Shown here piece after piece: positions 16,673-26,187 of a stretch of 64,000 nucleotides of DNA. Location: contig CANGME010000003.1 of NCBI GenBank assembly GCA_947455145.1, positions 210,814 through 274,813 on the forward strand, given 5' to 3'. This DNA comes from Comamonadaceae bacterium. GTDB lineage: Bacteria; Pseudomonadota; Gammaproteobacteria; Burkholderiales; Burkholderiaceae_C. A model generated the notes under the pieces. The model searched no databases, was not told where the DNA came from, and worked only from the letters and a program-made list of their open reading frames with translations. Positions within the stretch are counted from its first letter, which is position 1. The number at the start of each line of letters is the position of its first letter. The translations under genes and the position numbers were made by a program.

Positions 16673-18616
16673 ATGGGAAGAATCATCGGCATCGACCTCG
16701 GCACCACCAACAGCTGCGTCTCCATCATGGAGGGCAACACCACCAAGGTGATCGAGAACTCTGAAGGTGCGCGCACCACGCCGTCCATCGTGGCCTACCA
16801 AGAAGACGGCGAAGTGCTGGTCGGCGCGTCCGCCAAGCGCCAGGCCGTCACCAACCCGCGTAACACCCTGTACGCCATCAAGCGCTTGATCGGTCGCAAG
16901 TTCACCGAGAAAGAAGTGCAGAAGGACATCAACCTGATGCCCTACACCATTGCCGCTGCCGACAACGGCGACGCTTGGGTGGAAGTGCGCGGCAAGAAGA
17001 TTTCGGCCCAACAGGTCAGCGCCGACATTCTGCGCAAGATGAAGAAAACCGCAGAAGATTACCTCGGCGAACCCGTGACAGAAGCCGTCATCACCGTGCC
17101 CGCCTACTTCAACGACGCACAGCGTCAAGCTACCAAAGACGCAGGCCGCATTGCGGGCCTGGACGTCAAACGCATCATCAACGAGCCCACCGCTGCGGCC
17201 TTGGCCTTTGGCTTGGACAAGCACGAAAAAGGCGACCGCAAAATCGCGGTGTATGACTTGGGTGGCGGCACGTTTGACATCTCCATCATCGAGATTGCAG
17301 ACGTAGATGGCGAGAAACAGTTTGAAGTGCTCTCTACCAACGGCGACACCTTCCTCGGCGGCGAAGACTTTGACCAACGCATCATCGACTTCATCATTGG
17401 CGAGTTCAAGAAAGAACAAGGCGTTGATCTGTCAAAAGACGTGCTGGCATTGCAGCGCCTGAAAGAAGCCGCTGAGAAAGCCAAGATTGAGCTGTCATCC
17501 TCAGCCGCGACTGACATCAACCTGCCCTACATCACGGCAGACGCTACGGGCCCCAAGCACCTGAACATCAAGCTCACACGCGCCAAGATGGAAAGTCTGG
17601 TCGATGAGCTGATCGAGCGCACTATTGCGCCTTGCCGGCTTGCCATCAAAGACGCGGGCATTTCCGTGGGCGACATTCAAGACGTGATTTTGGTCGGCGG
17701 CATGACCCGCATGCCCAAGGTGCAGGACAAGGTCAAAGAACTGTTTGGCAAAGAGCCACGCAAAGACGTGAACCCAGACGAAGCTGTGGCCGTAGGCGCT
17801 GCCATTCAGGGCCAGGTGCTCTCAGGCGACCGCAAGGACGTGCTGTTGCTGGACGTGACGCCACTGTCCTTGGGCATTGAGACCCTGGGCGGCGTGATGA
17901 CCAAGATGATCACCAAGAACACGACCATCCCGACCAAATTTGCACAGACCTTCTCCACGGCTGACGACAACCAACCTGCGGTGACCATCAAGGTGTTCCA
18001 GGGTGAGCGTGAGATTGCATCGGGCAACAAGAGCCTGGGCGAGTTCAACCTGGAAGGCATTCCACCCGCAGCGCGCGGCACGCCGCAGATTGAAGTGTCG
18101 TTTGACATTGACGCCAACGGCATTCTGCACGTGGGCGCCAAAGACAAAGGCACGGGCAAAGAAAACAAAATCACCATCAAAGCCAACTCAGGCCTGACCG
18201 AAGCCGAAATTCAACAAATGGTGAAAGACGCCGAGCTCAACGCGGCCGATGACCACAAGAAAATCGAACTGGTACAAGCCCGCAACTCGGCTGAGGCCTC
18301 TGCACACAGCGTGAAGAAAAGCTTGGCAGAGTACGGTGACAAACTTGAGGCTGGTGAGAAGGAAAAGATCGAAGCCGCCATCAAGGATGTGGAAGAAGCG
18401 CTCAAGAGCGACGACAAGGCCGTGATCGAAGAAAAAGCGACCGCACTCATGACCGTCAGCCAGAAGCTGGGCGAGAAGATGTACGCTGACCAACAAGCCA
18501 AGGACGCCGCCGCTCAGGCCGCAGCCGGTGGTGCCGCTGGTGCCGAAGCGCCACAAGCCAAACCCGCCGACGACAACGTGGTGGACGCGGAAGTGAAAGA
18601 AGTCAAAAAAGGCTGA
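16673..18616 (+). CDS. dnaK: DnaK (Hsp70) molecular chaperone
   Basis: The 647-residue Hsp70 has the ATPase signature [15 protein letters not shown] at the start, [16 protein letters not shown], and [14 protein letters not shown]. The peptide-binding domain follows the [14 protein letters not shown] linker, then a helical lid and a C-terminal tail rich in Ala/Gly ending EVKEVKKG. Length matches proteobacterial DnaK. It refolds proteins with DnaJ and GrpE, encoded next to it. Confidence 0.99.
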   Translation: MGRIIGIDLGTTNSCVSIMEGNTTKVIENSEGARTTPSIVAYQEDGEVLVGASAKRQAVTNPRNTLYAIKRLIGRKFTEKEVQKDINLMPYTIAAADNGDAWVEVRGKKISAQQVSADILRKMKKTAEDYLGEPVTEAVITVPAYFNDAQRQATKDAGRIAGLDVKRIINEPTAAALAFGLDKHEKGDRKIAVYDLGGGTFDISIIEIADVDGEKQFEVLSTNGDTFLGGEDFDQRIIDFIIGEFKKEQGVDLSKDVLALQRLKEAAEKAKIELSSSAATDINLPYITADATGPKHLNIKLTRAKMESLVDELIERTIAPCRLAIKDAGISVGDIQDVILVGGMTRMPKVQDKVKELFGKEPRKDVNPDEAVAVGAAIQGQVLSGDRKDVLLLDVTPLSLGIETLGGVMTKMITKNTTIPTKFAQTFSTADDNQPAVTIKVFQGEREIASGNKSLGEFNLEGIPPAARGTPQIEVSFDIDANGILHVGAKDKGTGKENKITIKANSGLTEAEIQQMVKDAELNAADDHKKIELVQARNSAEASAHSVKKSLAEYGDKLEAGEKEKIEAAIKDVEEALKSDDKAVIEEKATALMTVSQKLGEKMYADQQAKDAAAQAAAGGAAGAEAPQAKPADDNVVDAEVKEVKKG

Positions 18617-18644
18617 TAGAGAACCGGCCCATGCCGCTTCACCC

Positions 18645-18689
18645 CGCCGCGCTCGAATGACCTTGACAGGTCTTCGAACGCGGCGTTTT
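18645..18689 (+). terminator. Stem-loop with T-run between dnaK and dnaJ
   Basis: CGCCGCG-C-TCGAA (18645-18657) pairs with TTCGA-A-CGCGGCG (18673-18685) and is followed by TTTT. With only four T it may terminate partially, giving less dnaJ than dnaK, or stabilise the dnaK message. Confidence 0.65.
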
Positions 18690-18713
18690 GCCTCCAAGAT
18701 CCGAGAACATTAG

Positions 18714-19850
18714 ATGGCCAAAAAAGACTATTACGACGTGTTGGGTGTCCCCAAGAATGCGTCAGAAGAAGAAATTAAAAAGTCCTATCGCAAGATGGCG
18801 ATGAAGCACCACCCTGACCGCAATCAGGGCGATGGCTCCAAAGCAGCTGAAGAAAAATTCAAAGAAGCCAAAGAGGCTTACGAGATGCTCTCAGACGCAC
18901 AAAAGCGCGCCGCCTACGACCAATACGGGCACGCAGGGGTTGACCCGAATATGCGCGGTGGCCCTAGTGAAGGTTTTGGTGGCGGTGGTTTTGCCGAAGC
19001 CTTTGGCGATATTTTTGGTGACATGTTTGGCCAAGGGCAAGGCAAAGCACGCGGTGGTCGGCAGGTGTACCGTGGCAGCGACCTAAGCTATGCCATGGAA
19101 ATTACGCTGGAAGAAGCCGCGCACGGCAAAGATGCTCAAATCCGCATCCCCAGTTGGGACAACTGCGAGGTCTGTCATGGCAACGGCGCCAAACCCGGCA
19201 CGCAAGTCAAGACCTGCACCACCTGCCACGGTCAAGGTCAGGTGCAAATGCGCCAAGGCTTTTTTAGCGTTCAGCAAACCTGCCCGCAATGCCGGGGTGC
19301 AGGAAAAATCATCCCTGAACCCTGCACTACGTGCCATGGCCAAGGCAAGCTCAAAAAGCAAAAAACGCTGGAAGTCAAAATCCCCGCCGGCATCGACGGC
19401 GGCATGCGCATTCGCAGTGTGGGCAATGGCGAACCCGGCACCAACGGTGGCCCGCCGGGAGACCTCTACATTGAAATCCGACTCAAGAAACACGATGTCT
19501 TTGAGCGCGACGGTGACGACCTGCACTGTTCTGTGCCCGTGAGCATCATCACCGCCACCTTGGGCGGTGAGATCGACATTCCGACTCTGGATGGCAAGGC
19601 CGCGATTGACATCCCCGAAGGTACACAGACCGGCAAACAGTTCCGCCTGCGTGGCAAGGGCATCAAGGGCGTGCGCGCCAGTTACCCCGGCGACCTGTAC
19701 TGCCACATCCTGCTAGAGACCCCCGTCAAACTCACTGAGCACCAGCGCAAGCTGATGAAAGAGTTTGGCGAGTCACTGAAAAAAGGTGGAGGTAAACATT
19801 CGCCCGGTGAAGAAAGTTGGGCTGATCGGTTAAAAAACCTTTTTAGCTAA
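18714..19850 (+). CDS. dnaJ: DnaJ (Hsp40) co-chaperone
   Basis: The 378-residue type I Hsp40 has a J domain with the HPD motif (MKHHPDRN), a Gly/Phe region, and four zinc-finger repeats ([32 protein letters not shown]), followed by the C-terminal substrate-binding domains ([20 protein letters not shown]). It delivers unfolded clients to DnaK. It follows dnaK by 97 bp with an intervening stem-loop. Confidence 0.99.
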   Translation: MAKKDYYDVLGVPKNASEEEIKKSYRKMAMKHHPDRNQGDGSKAAEEKFKEAKEAYEMLSDAQKRAAYDQYGHAGVDPNMRGGPSEGFGGGGFAEAFGDIFGDMFGQGQGKARGGRQVYRGSDLSYAMEITLEEAAHGKDAQIRIPSWDNCEVCHGNGAKPGTQVKTCTTCHGQGQVQMRQGFFSVQQTCPQCRGAGKIIPEPCTTCHGQGKLKKQKTLEVKIPAGIDGGMRIRSVGNGEPGTNGGPPGDLYIEIRLKKHDVFERDGDDLHCSVPVSIITATLGGEIDIPTLDGKAAIDIPEGTQTGKQFRLRGKGIKGVRASYPGDLYCHILLETPVKLTEHQRKLMKEFGESLKKGGGKHSPGEESWADRLKNLFS

Positions 19851-19869
19851 GATTGGATCTGATCAAAAT

Positions 19870-19910
19870 TTGATCCATATCAAAACAGCATGCTGACAAG
19901 TTAGTATCAT
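19870..19910 (+). promoter_or_regulatory. FNR/ANR-type box and -10 element upstream of the universal stress gene
   Basis: TTGATCCATATCAA (19870-19883) is a perfect match to the FNR half-site arrangement TTGAT-N4-ATCAA. TATCAT (19905-19910) is a plausible -10. The implied start near 19917-19918 puts the box centre about 41 bp upstream, the class II activator position. Confidence 0.75.
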
Positions 19911-19941
19911 GTTGTGAACATCAACAACTCAGGAGAACACT

Positions 19942-20385
19942 ATGTATGACCGCATCCTCGTCGCAACCGATGGTTCGACACTGTCCAAAAAAGCCGTCAA
20001 TAGCGCCATTGCGTTAGCCTCCCTTTGCGGGGCAGAATTAGTGGCGTTAAAAGTCTATCCGCGCTACACCCAAAGCTACTTTGAAGGCGCGCTCACACTC
20101 TCAGCCGCCGATGTGGCTCGAATTGAAAAGCAGTGGTCTGACCAAGCGCAGGTGGTAGTGGATGCGGTTAAAAAAGCTGGGGCGGCCAAGGGCGTAACGG
20201 TCAAAACGGTAACGGTGAAATCTGACGTCGTGTCTGACGCCGTGATTGCCACCGCCAAAAAGCACAAGGCCGATGTGATCGTCATGGCCTCCCACGGTCG
20301 CAAAGGCATCAAACGTCTGCTGCTGGGCAGTGAAACGCAGCAGGTTCTGACCCACACGGAAGTTCCGGTGCTGGTCCTGCGTTAA
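19942..20385 (+). CDS. Universal stress protein, UspA family
   Basis: The 147-residue single-domain UspA protein begins MYDRILVATDGSTLSKKAV. It has the ATP-binding C-terminal motif ASHGRKGIKRLLLGSETQQVLTH, that is G-x2-G-x9-G(S), so it is of the nucleotide-binding type. A good AGGAG site precedes the start. The upstream FNR-type box suggests induction when oxygen is low, as for Pseudomonas Usp proteins under Anr control. Confidence 0.93.
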   Translation: MYDRILVATDGSTLSKKAVNSAIALASLCGAELVALKVYPRYTQSYFEGALTLSAADVARIEKQWSDQAQVVVDAVKKAGAAKGVTVKTVTVKSDVVSDAVIATAKKHKADVIVMASHGRKGIKRLLLGSETQQVLTHTEVPVLVLR

Positions 20386-20392
20386 TGCCCTC

Positions 20393-20424
20393 TTCCAGGG
20401 TCCGAAAAAGACCCTGGAAATTTG
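20393..20424 (+). terminator. Probable terminator after the universal stress gene
   Basis: TTCCAGGGTC (20393-20402) and GACCCTGGAA (20410-20419) form a perfect 10-bp stem around a seven-base loop. The T-run after it is short (ATTT), so termination strength is uncertain. Confidence 0.65.
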
Positions 20425-20608
20425 GAGTTTAATCCTGCGTGGCAGAGTTCGTCGTGCCCGATGAGTTGGAGTAAGTACTCAAACATGTGCAGACATTAAT
20501 GGCACACTCGCTCTAGCCAATTTTGGTGCGATTCTATTGGCGGCTACTGCGCCAACTTTAAATAAGCGTACCTTGAGAAAACCGACAACAACTACCCCTA
20601 CGGGTAAT

Positions 20609-21751
20609 ATGGCACCTGGCTTGCGCGTGCGCGCATTCAATTGCCAATGTGGCAACCCCCTATTTTTCCGCAACAGCACCTGTCTGGCGTGTCAAACCCC
20701 GCTCGGTTACGTGACAGAGTTGGCCCAAGTGGTGCCATTAAGCCCGACTAACGAACCGGACGTCTGGACCGCATGGCAGTCAAAAGGGCCGCGTTACCAC
20801 CGTTGCGCCAACCTCAACACTCCGGCATCTTGCAATTGGATGGTCCCCGTCGACGAAGTCGAGCCCCAGGCGGGCTTGTGCCGTGCCTGTCGGCTCAACC
20901 GAACGATTCCCGACCTACATGAACCGAAACATCCGGAAAACGGCATTTTGTGGGGGCGGATCGAATTGGCCAAACGTCGTCTGGTATCAGCGCTGCTGGT
21001 GATGGGGCTGCCAGTGGCCTCACGCGAGACAGAGGATACAGAGCAGGGTCTGATGTTCGATTTCTTGCGCGCACCCGATGGAGGCCCGCCGGTCATGACC
21101 GGCCATAACAATGGACTGATCACGCTGAACGTTATTGAAGCCGACGATTTGCATCGTGAACACGCGCGCACCAATATGCACGAGCAGTATCGGACGGTGG
21201 TCGGCCATATGCGCCACGAAGTCGGCCACTACTACTGGGATCGTTTGATTGCCGGTAGCCATTGGATAGATGACTGCCGTGTTTTATTCGGCGACGAAAC
21301 ACGTGACTATGTTGACAGCCTGAAGCAATATTACAAGGAGGGCCCGCCTGCCGACTGGCCACTGAAGTACGTCAGCGCCTATTCGGCGGCCCATCCTTGG
21401 GAAGACTGGGCAGAATGCTGGGCCCATTACATGCACATGAGCGATATGGTGGATACCGCCAGCAGTTTTGGATTGTCACTGGATCAAACACGACTGGAGT
21501 TCACCCCGTTCACACGGGATGTCTTGTTCAAGCCCGAGCATCCCGATGCTGATCGCTACCTGGCATTCGTCAACCATTGGGCCGAACTAGCGATGTTGAC
21601 GAATGGCATGGCCAGAGCGATGGGGCAGCCCGACATCTATCCTTTTGTGCTGGCTCACCAAGTGCTAGCCAAGCTACAGTTCATCCACCTGGTGGTCAGC
21701 GAAGAGCGGCATCGGTCTGATCACGCTAGCGTGTCCACGATTCCGGTTTAG
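20609..21751 (+). CDS. Putative zinc-binding metallopeptidase with N-terminal zinc ribbon
   Basis: The 380-residue protein opens with a zinc ribbon (Cys12, Cys14, Cys25, Cys28 in FNCQCGNPLFF and TCLACQTPLG). Later it has the metallopeptidase helix RHEVGHYYWDRLI (HEVGH near residue 203) and the downstream segments DYVDSLKQYY and HPWEDWAECWAHYMHM, whose Glu/His could complete the metal site. This is the architecture of the putative zinc-binding peptidases with a DUF2248-type ribbon. I favour ATG 20609; the frame is open back to a TTG at 20537 but has no ribosome site. It has no signal peptide, and substrates are unknown for the family. Confidence 0.8.
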   Translation: MAPGLRVRAFNCQCGNPLFFRNSTCLACQTPLGYVTELAQVVPLSPTNEPDVWTAWQSKGPRYHRCANLNTPASCNWMVPVDEVEPQAGLCRACRLNRTIPDLHEPKHPENGILWGRIELAKRRLVSALLVMGLPVASRETEDTEQGLMFDFLRAPDGGPPVMTGHNNGLITLNVIEADDLHREHARTNMHEQYRTVVGHMRHEVGHYYWDRLIAGSHWIDDCRVLFGDETRDYVDSLKQYYKEGPPADWPLKYVSAYSAAHPWEDWAECWAHYMHMSDMVDTASSFGLSLDQTRLEFTPFTRDVLFKPEHPDADRYLAFVNHWAELAMLTNGMARAMGQPDIYPFVLAHQVLAKLQFIHLVVSEERHRSDHASVSTIPV

Positions 21752-21837
21752 TGGATCTGTAATTCCTTTCTTGCGGCCTTGCCAGCCTTAAATGGCGATA
21801 CGTCGAGCCCGCTAGACGCACTGGCAATGCTCTGACC

Positions 21838-23592
21838 CTACTTCGGCAAAAACAAAACCCAATAAACCAGCAAAAAATTAAACACCCCACTAAACGCCAG
21901 CAGCAGCTTCCACAGCATGGTCGGGTCGCGCTGGATCAGGGGCGTGGCGCTGGGCGCAGACAAGGGGCGGGACGCGCCGCGCTCTAAGGCCAACAACATT
22001 TCTTCCGCAGTCTCAAAGCGCTCGCGTTTGTCGCGGGCCACGGCTTTGAGGACGATGTGGTCTAGCCAGATGGGGACTTCGGGGTTGTGGCGGCTGGGGG
22101 GCGTGGGGTCGCGGAAGTAGCGGCCGCTCTGGTAGGGCAGCACTTCGCCGTAGGGCAGTTTGCCGTCGGTCAGCAGTTGGTACAGGGTGACACCGAGCGC
22201 GAACAGGTCGCTTTGCGCGTCGGGCGATTCTTCCTCACCTTTGGCGTCCACACCGCTGGCTTTGATGGCAAAGCCCCACTGCTCGGGGTTGATGTAGCTG
22301 GGCGTGCCCGCGTGCAAGCGGCGCAGGGCCTCGGGCTCGCGCCCGCTCAGGGCCACACCCAGGTCCAGCACGCGCAGCACACTGTCTTCGCCCAGGTGCA
22401 GGTTGGCGGGTTTGATGTCGCGGTGGATGACGCTTTGCCGATGCAGGCGGCCCAGCGCTTTGAGCGCCTGCGTGGCCAACACCACGGTTTGGTTGGGGCT
22501 GAACTTGTGCTGGCGGTCGAGTTGCTGCTGCAAGGTCTCCCCGGCGTGCCAGTCGTATAGCAGGTAGTAGGCCGATGGGCTTTTGCCATTCGGCAAGGTT
22601 TGGTGCAGATGCACCAAGTGGTCTGCCGCCAGCGTGGTTTGCATGCACTGGGCCAGCCAGGCCTCGTGCGCCAACATGGCGCGCTCTTGCGCGTCGGCTG
22701 CGCGCGCGGGGTGCAGGGTTTTGAGGGCGTAGAGGGTTTGGGTTTGCAGGTCACGGACTTGGTACAACAAATTAATGCCGCTGTCGGCAATCAGTGCCGT
22801 CACGCGCAGGCCGTCAATGGTGTCGCCCACTTTGAAGAGCGCGGGGATGGGCAACGTGACTGCGGCGCGGTTGTTGTCGCTCAACGTGGCGTCCATCAGG
22901 CCCAGCACGCGCACCACCAGCGCAGTGGCGTTGTCATTACTGCCCATTTTGATGGCAGCGTTCACCAGGTTTTCACTCATGGCCTGGGCGTTCTCACTTT
23001 GCCCCAGTTCGGCCAATTGGCGCAAGCGCACGAAACCGTGCACGCCGTCGGTGACCAACACAAACACATCGCCCACTTGCAAGTCGCCCTGGGTGTAGTC
23101 CACCACCAAGCGGTCTTCTGCCCCCACGGCGCGCAAGAGCTGATGGCGCAAATCCGGGTGCGCCAGCACGTGGTCAAAAGTGATTTGCGTGACCTGGCCT
23201 TCGCGCAGCAAATAGGCGCGTGAATCGCCCACATGGGCGAGGGAATACGAATGGCCTTTGAGCACCAAGGCGGTCAGCGTCGTCATGCCCAAAGCGGGTT
23301 CACTGCGTCGGTTACTGGCCGCCCACCAGGCGTTTTGCGCCGCAATGATGCGGTCCAGCGCCACGGTGGTGTCCCAGGTTTCGGGCGTGCTGTAGTAGTC
23401 ACGCACCAAACTGGTGACTGTGGTCTGCGCGGCCTCTTTGCCCAAGCCCCCGGTGCTGACGCCATCGGCTATGGCCGCAATGACACCCATGCCCTCGCTA
23501 CCTGGCTCGGGCAGCACGGCGGCGCAGAAGTCTTCATTCACGGGCTTGCTGCCCGCCAGGGAGGTGAAACCGATGTCTAGTTCAAAGCTCAT
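21838..23592 (-). CDS. Bifunctional protein Ser/Thr phosphatase (PP2C) - Ser/Thr kinase, membrane anchored
   Basis: This 584-residue fusion has three parts. Residues 1 to about 235 are a PP2C phosphatase (NEDFCAAV, AIADGVSTGGLGKEA, LAHVGDSRAYLLREG, VLVTDGVHGFV). Residues about 260-530 are an eukaryotic-like kinase with the ATP-site Lys in YALKTLHP, the catalytic loop VIHRDIKPANLHL, and DLG in place of DFG. One C-terminal membrane helix follows (LLLAFSGVFNFLLVYWVLFL). The two activities face the cytoplasm and could set the phosphorylation state of a common target. It is divergent from nirB, an arrangement that I recall from other Burkholderiales nitrate loci; targets are unknown. Confidence 0.9.
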   Translation of the reverse strand: MSFELDIGFTSLAGSKPVNEDFCAAVLPEPGSEGMGVIAAIADGVSTGGLGKEAAQTTVTSLVRDYYSTPETWDTTVALDRIIAAQNAWWAASNRRSEPALGMTTLTALVLKGHSYSLAHVGDSRAYLLREGQVTQITFDHVLAHPDLRHQLLRAVGAEDRLVVDYTQGDLQVGDVFVLVTDGVHGFVRLRQLAELGQSENAQAMSENLVNAAIKMGSNDNATALVVRVLGLMDATLSDNNRAAVTLPIPALFKVGDTIDGLRVTALIADSGINLLYQVRDLQTQTLYALKTLHPARAADAQERAMLAHEAWLAQCMQTTLAADHLVHLHQTLPNGKSPSAYYLLYDWHAGETLQQQLDRQHKFSPNQTVVLATQALKALGRLHRQSVIHRDIKPANLHLGEDSVLRVLDLGVALSGREPEALRRLHAGTPSYINPEQWGFAIKASGVDAKGEEESPDAQSDLFALGVTLYQLLTDGKLPYGEVLPYQSGRYFRDPTPPSRHNPEVPIWLDHIVLKAVARDKRERFETAEEMLLALERGASRPLSAPSATPLIQRDPTMLWKLLLAFSGVFNFLLVYWVLFLPK

Positions 23593-23637
23593 GCAGACCA
23601 CTCAGCAAGATTGATGCCCATCGAGAGAAAAATCGAA

Positions 23638-23654
23638 TTGGCACGGGGCTTGCT
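23638..23654 (+). promoter_or_regulatory. Sigma-54 (-24/-12) promoter of the nirB operon
   Basis: TTGGCACGGGGCTTGCT matches the sigma-54 consensus TGGCACG-N4-TTGCW at every fixed position. It lies 31 bp upstream of the nirB ATG, so transcription would begin near 23665. A sigma-54 promoter implies an enhancer-binding activator, most likely NtrC under nitrogen limitation. I could not identify a convincing NtrC site by eye. Confidence 0.85.
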
Positions 23655-23685
23655 GCGTGTGAAGCAATCGCTTTGGAGAACTGCA

Positions 23686-26130
23686 ATGAAAAAGTCAAAA
23701 TTGGTCATGATCGGCAACGGCATGGCAGGGGTTCGCACCCTGGAAGAACTCATCAAAATTGCCCCGGAGATGTATGACATCACCGTGTTCGGGGCTGAGC
23801 CCCACCCCAACTACAACCGCATTTTGCTCTCCCCCGTCTTGGCGGGTGAGCAAACCATTGACCAGATCATCCTCAACGACTGGGCTTGGTACACCGACAA
23901 CCACATCACCCTGCACGCCGGCTGGAAAGTGACCGAGGTAGACCGCGTGCGCCGCGTGGTGCATGCCGCGAACGCAGCGGGCGAGAAGATCAGCGCCGAG
24001 TACGACCGCCTCATCATGGCCACCGGCTCCAACCCCTTCATCTTGCCCATACCCGGCAAAGACCTCAAGGGCGTGCTGGCCTACCGCGACATCTCAGACA
24101 CCAACGCCATGATCGAGGCGGCCACGCAGTACAAACACGCGGTGGTGATTGGCGGCGGCTTGCTCGGCCTGGAGGCGGCCAACGGCCTGATGAAGCGCGG
24201 CATGAGCGTCACCGTGGTGCACGTCATGCCCTGGTTGATGGAGCGCCAATTGGACAAGGTGGCAGGCAAGCTCTTGCAGAAATCGCTGGAAGAGCGCGGC
24301 ATGAAGTTTCTGATGGGTGCGCAAACGCAAGAACTCATCCCCGATAAAGACGGGAGAGTCATGGCCGTCAAATTCAAAGACGGCATGGAGGTCCCCGCTG
24401 ACCTGGTAGTGATGGCCGTCGGCATTCGCCCCAACACCGAGTTGGCCGAGAAGATGAGTTTGTATGTGAACCGCGGCATCGTGGTGAGCGACACCATGCA
24501 GACCACCACCGACGCCCGCATCTACAGCGTGGGCGAGTGCGCCGCGCACCGGGGCATTGCCTACGGCTTGGTGGCGCCACTGTTTGAGCAGGGCAAGGTA
24601 CTGGCCAACCACCTGGCGCAGTTTGGCATTGGGCGCTACACGGGTTCGCTCACCTCGACCAAGCTCAAGGTCACGGGCATTGACCTCTTTAGCGCGGGTG
24701 AGTTCCAGGGTGGCGAGGGCACGGAAGAAATCGTGATGTCCGACCCCTTTGGCGGCGTGTACAAAAAGCTGGTCATCAAGGACGACAAGCTCGTTGGCGC
24801 CTGCCTGTACGGCGACACGGTGGACGGCAGTTGGTACTTCAAGCTGCTGCGCGATGGCCGCAGCGTGGCCGACTTGCGTGAGAAGCTGATGTTTGGCGAG
24901 TCCAGCATCGGCGACACCGGCCACGAGGGCCACACCAAGGCCGCCAGCATGCCTGACGAAGCCGAGGTGTGTGGTTGCAACGGCGTGAACAAAGGCACGA
25001 TCTGTAAGGCCATCAAAGAGAAGGGCCTGTTCACGCTGGACGAGGTGCGCAAGCACACCAAGGCCAGCGCATCGTGCGGCTCTTGCACCGGTTTGGTGGA
25101 GCAGATTTTGATGTTCACCGCCGGGGGTGACTATTCGGCCACGCCCAAGACCAAGCCCATGTGTGCCTGCACCGACCACGGCCACCAGGCCGTGCGCGAT
25201 GCCATCAAAACCAACAAGCTGCTCAGTATCCCTGATGTGCACAAATTCATGGACTGGAAGACGCCCAATGGTTGCTCGTCGTGCCGCCCAGCCGTCAACT
25301 ACTACGTGCTGTCCACCTGGCCTAAAGAAGCCAAAGACGACCCGCAAAGTCGCTACATCAACGAGCGCAGCCACGCCAACATCCAGAAAGACGGCACTTA
25401 CTCCGTCATCCCCCGCATGTGGGGCGGCGAGACCACGGCCAGTGAACTGCGCCGCATCGCCGACGCAGTGGACAAGTACAAAATCCCCACCGTCAAAGTC
25501 ACCGGTGGCCAGCGCATTGACTTGCTGGGCGTGAAGAAAGAAGACCTGCAAAACGTCTGGAAAGACATCGGCATGCCCAGCGGCCACGCCTACGCCAAGG
25601 CGCTGCGCACGGTCAAAACCTGTGTGGGCTCCGAGTGGTGCCGCATGGGCACGCAAGACAGCACCCAGATGGGCAAAGACCTGGAGCGCGCCATGTGGCG
25701 CATGCAAGCGCCGCACAAGGTGAAGTTTGCGGTGAGCGGCTGCCCACGCAACTGTGCCGAGTCCGGCATCAAGGACGTGGGCATCATCGGCGTGGACAGC
25801 GGTTGGGAGATGTATGTCGGCGGCAACGGCGGCATCAAGACCGAAGTGGCCCACTTCTTCACCAAGCTGAAAACTGCTGAAGAAGTGCTGGAGTACACCG
25901 GCGCCTTCATGCAGCTCTACCGCGAAGAAGGCTGGTACCTGGAGCGCACCGTGCACTACATCGGTCGCGTGGGCCTGGACCATGTGAAGAAAAAAGTGCT
26001 GGACGACGCCGAAGGCCGCAAAGCCCTGTGGGAGCGTTTGCAGTTCACGCTGGACGGTGAGCCCGACCCCTGGTTCGAGCAGCAAAAGGCCAGTGTGGAT
26101 GTGCGACAGTTCGAGAAAATTAATGCCTAA
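23686..26130 (+). CDS. nirB: NADH-dependent nitrite reductase, large subunit
   Basis: The 814-residue protein reduces nitrite to ammonia with NirD. The order is: FAD/NADH domains (MIGNGMAGVRTLEEL; VIGGGLLGLEAANGL), a BFD-like 2Fe-2S domain (CGCNGVNKG near 427 and CGSCTG), a second BFD-like segment (MCACTDHG, GCSSCRP), and the siroheme-4Fe4S domain. Cluster ligands are Cys646, Cys652, Cys686 and Cys690 (CVGSEWC, GCPRNC). ATG 23686 is preceded by GGAGAA; the frame is open upstream but that would overlap the sigma-54 promoter. Siroheme would come from cobA-type methylation encoded downstream. Confidence 0.97.
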   Translation: MKKSKLVMIGNGMAGVRTLEELIKIAPEMYDITVFGAEPHPNYNRILLSPVLAGEQTIDQIILNDWAWYTDNHITLHAGWKVTEVDRVRRVVHAANAAGEKISAEYDRLIMATGSNPFILPIPGKDLKGVLAYRDISDTNAMIEAATQYKHAVVIGGGLLGLEAANGLMKRGMSVTVVHVMPWLMERQLDKVAGKLLQKSLEERGMKFLMGAQTQELIPDKDGRVMAVKFKDGMEVPADLVVMAVGIRPNTELAEKMSLYVNRGIVVSDTMQTTTDARIYSVGECAAHRGIAYGLVAPLFEQGKVLANHLAQFGIGRYTGSLTSTKLKVTGIDLFSAGEFQGGEGTEEIVMSDPFGGVYKKLVIKDDKLVGACLYGDTVDGSWYFKLLRDGRSVADLREKLMFGESSIGDTGHEGHTKAASMPDEAEVCGCNGVNKGTICKAIKEKGLFTLDEVRKHTKASASCGSCTGLVEQILMFTAGGDYSATPKTKPMCACTDHGHQAVRDAIKTNKLLSIPDVHKFMDWKTPNGCSSCRPAVNYYVLSTWPKEAKDDPQSRYINERSHANIQKDGTYSVIPRMWGGETTASELRRIADAVDKYKIPTVKVTGGQRIDLLGVKKEDLQNVWKDIGMPSGHAYAKALRTVKTCVGSEWCRMGTQDSTQMGKDLERAMWRMQAPHKVKFAVSGCPRNCAESGIKDVGIIGVDSGWEMYVGGNGGIKTEVAHFFTKLKTAEEVLEYTGAFMQLYREEGWYLERTVHYIGRVGLDHVKKKVLDDAEGRKALWERLQFTLDGEPDPWFEQQKASVDVRQFEKINA

Positions 26131-26187
26131 ATCAAGCTGTATGCCTTTAACCACTGACCTAAGCAGCTATCAATAAAAAGTCTAAAA

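Noticed and set aside
23591..23610. Possible NtrC site (TGC-N10-GCA at the kinase start codon)
   Set aside because: The spacing is one base short of the usual NtrC palindrome and the centre does not match, so I do not list it despite the sigma-54 promoter nearby.
24094..26154. 686-codon open frame on the minus strand opposite nirB
   Set aside because: NirB is a certain gene over the same span. The antisense frame is His/Val/Ala-rich low-complexity translation typical of GC-rich shadows.
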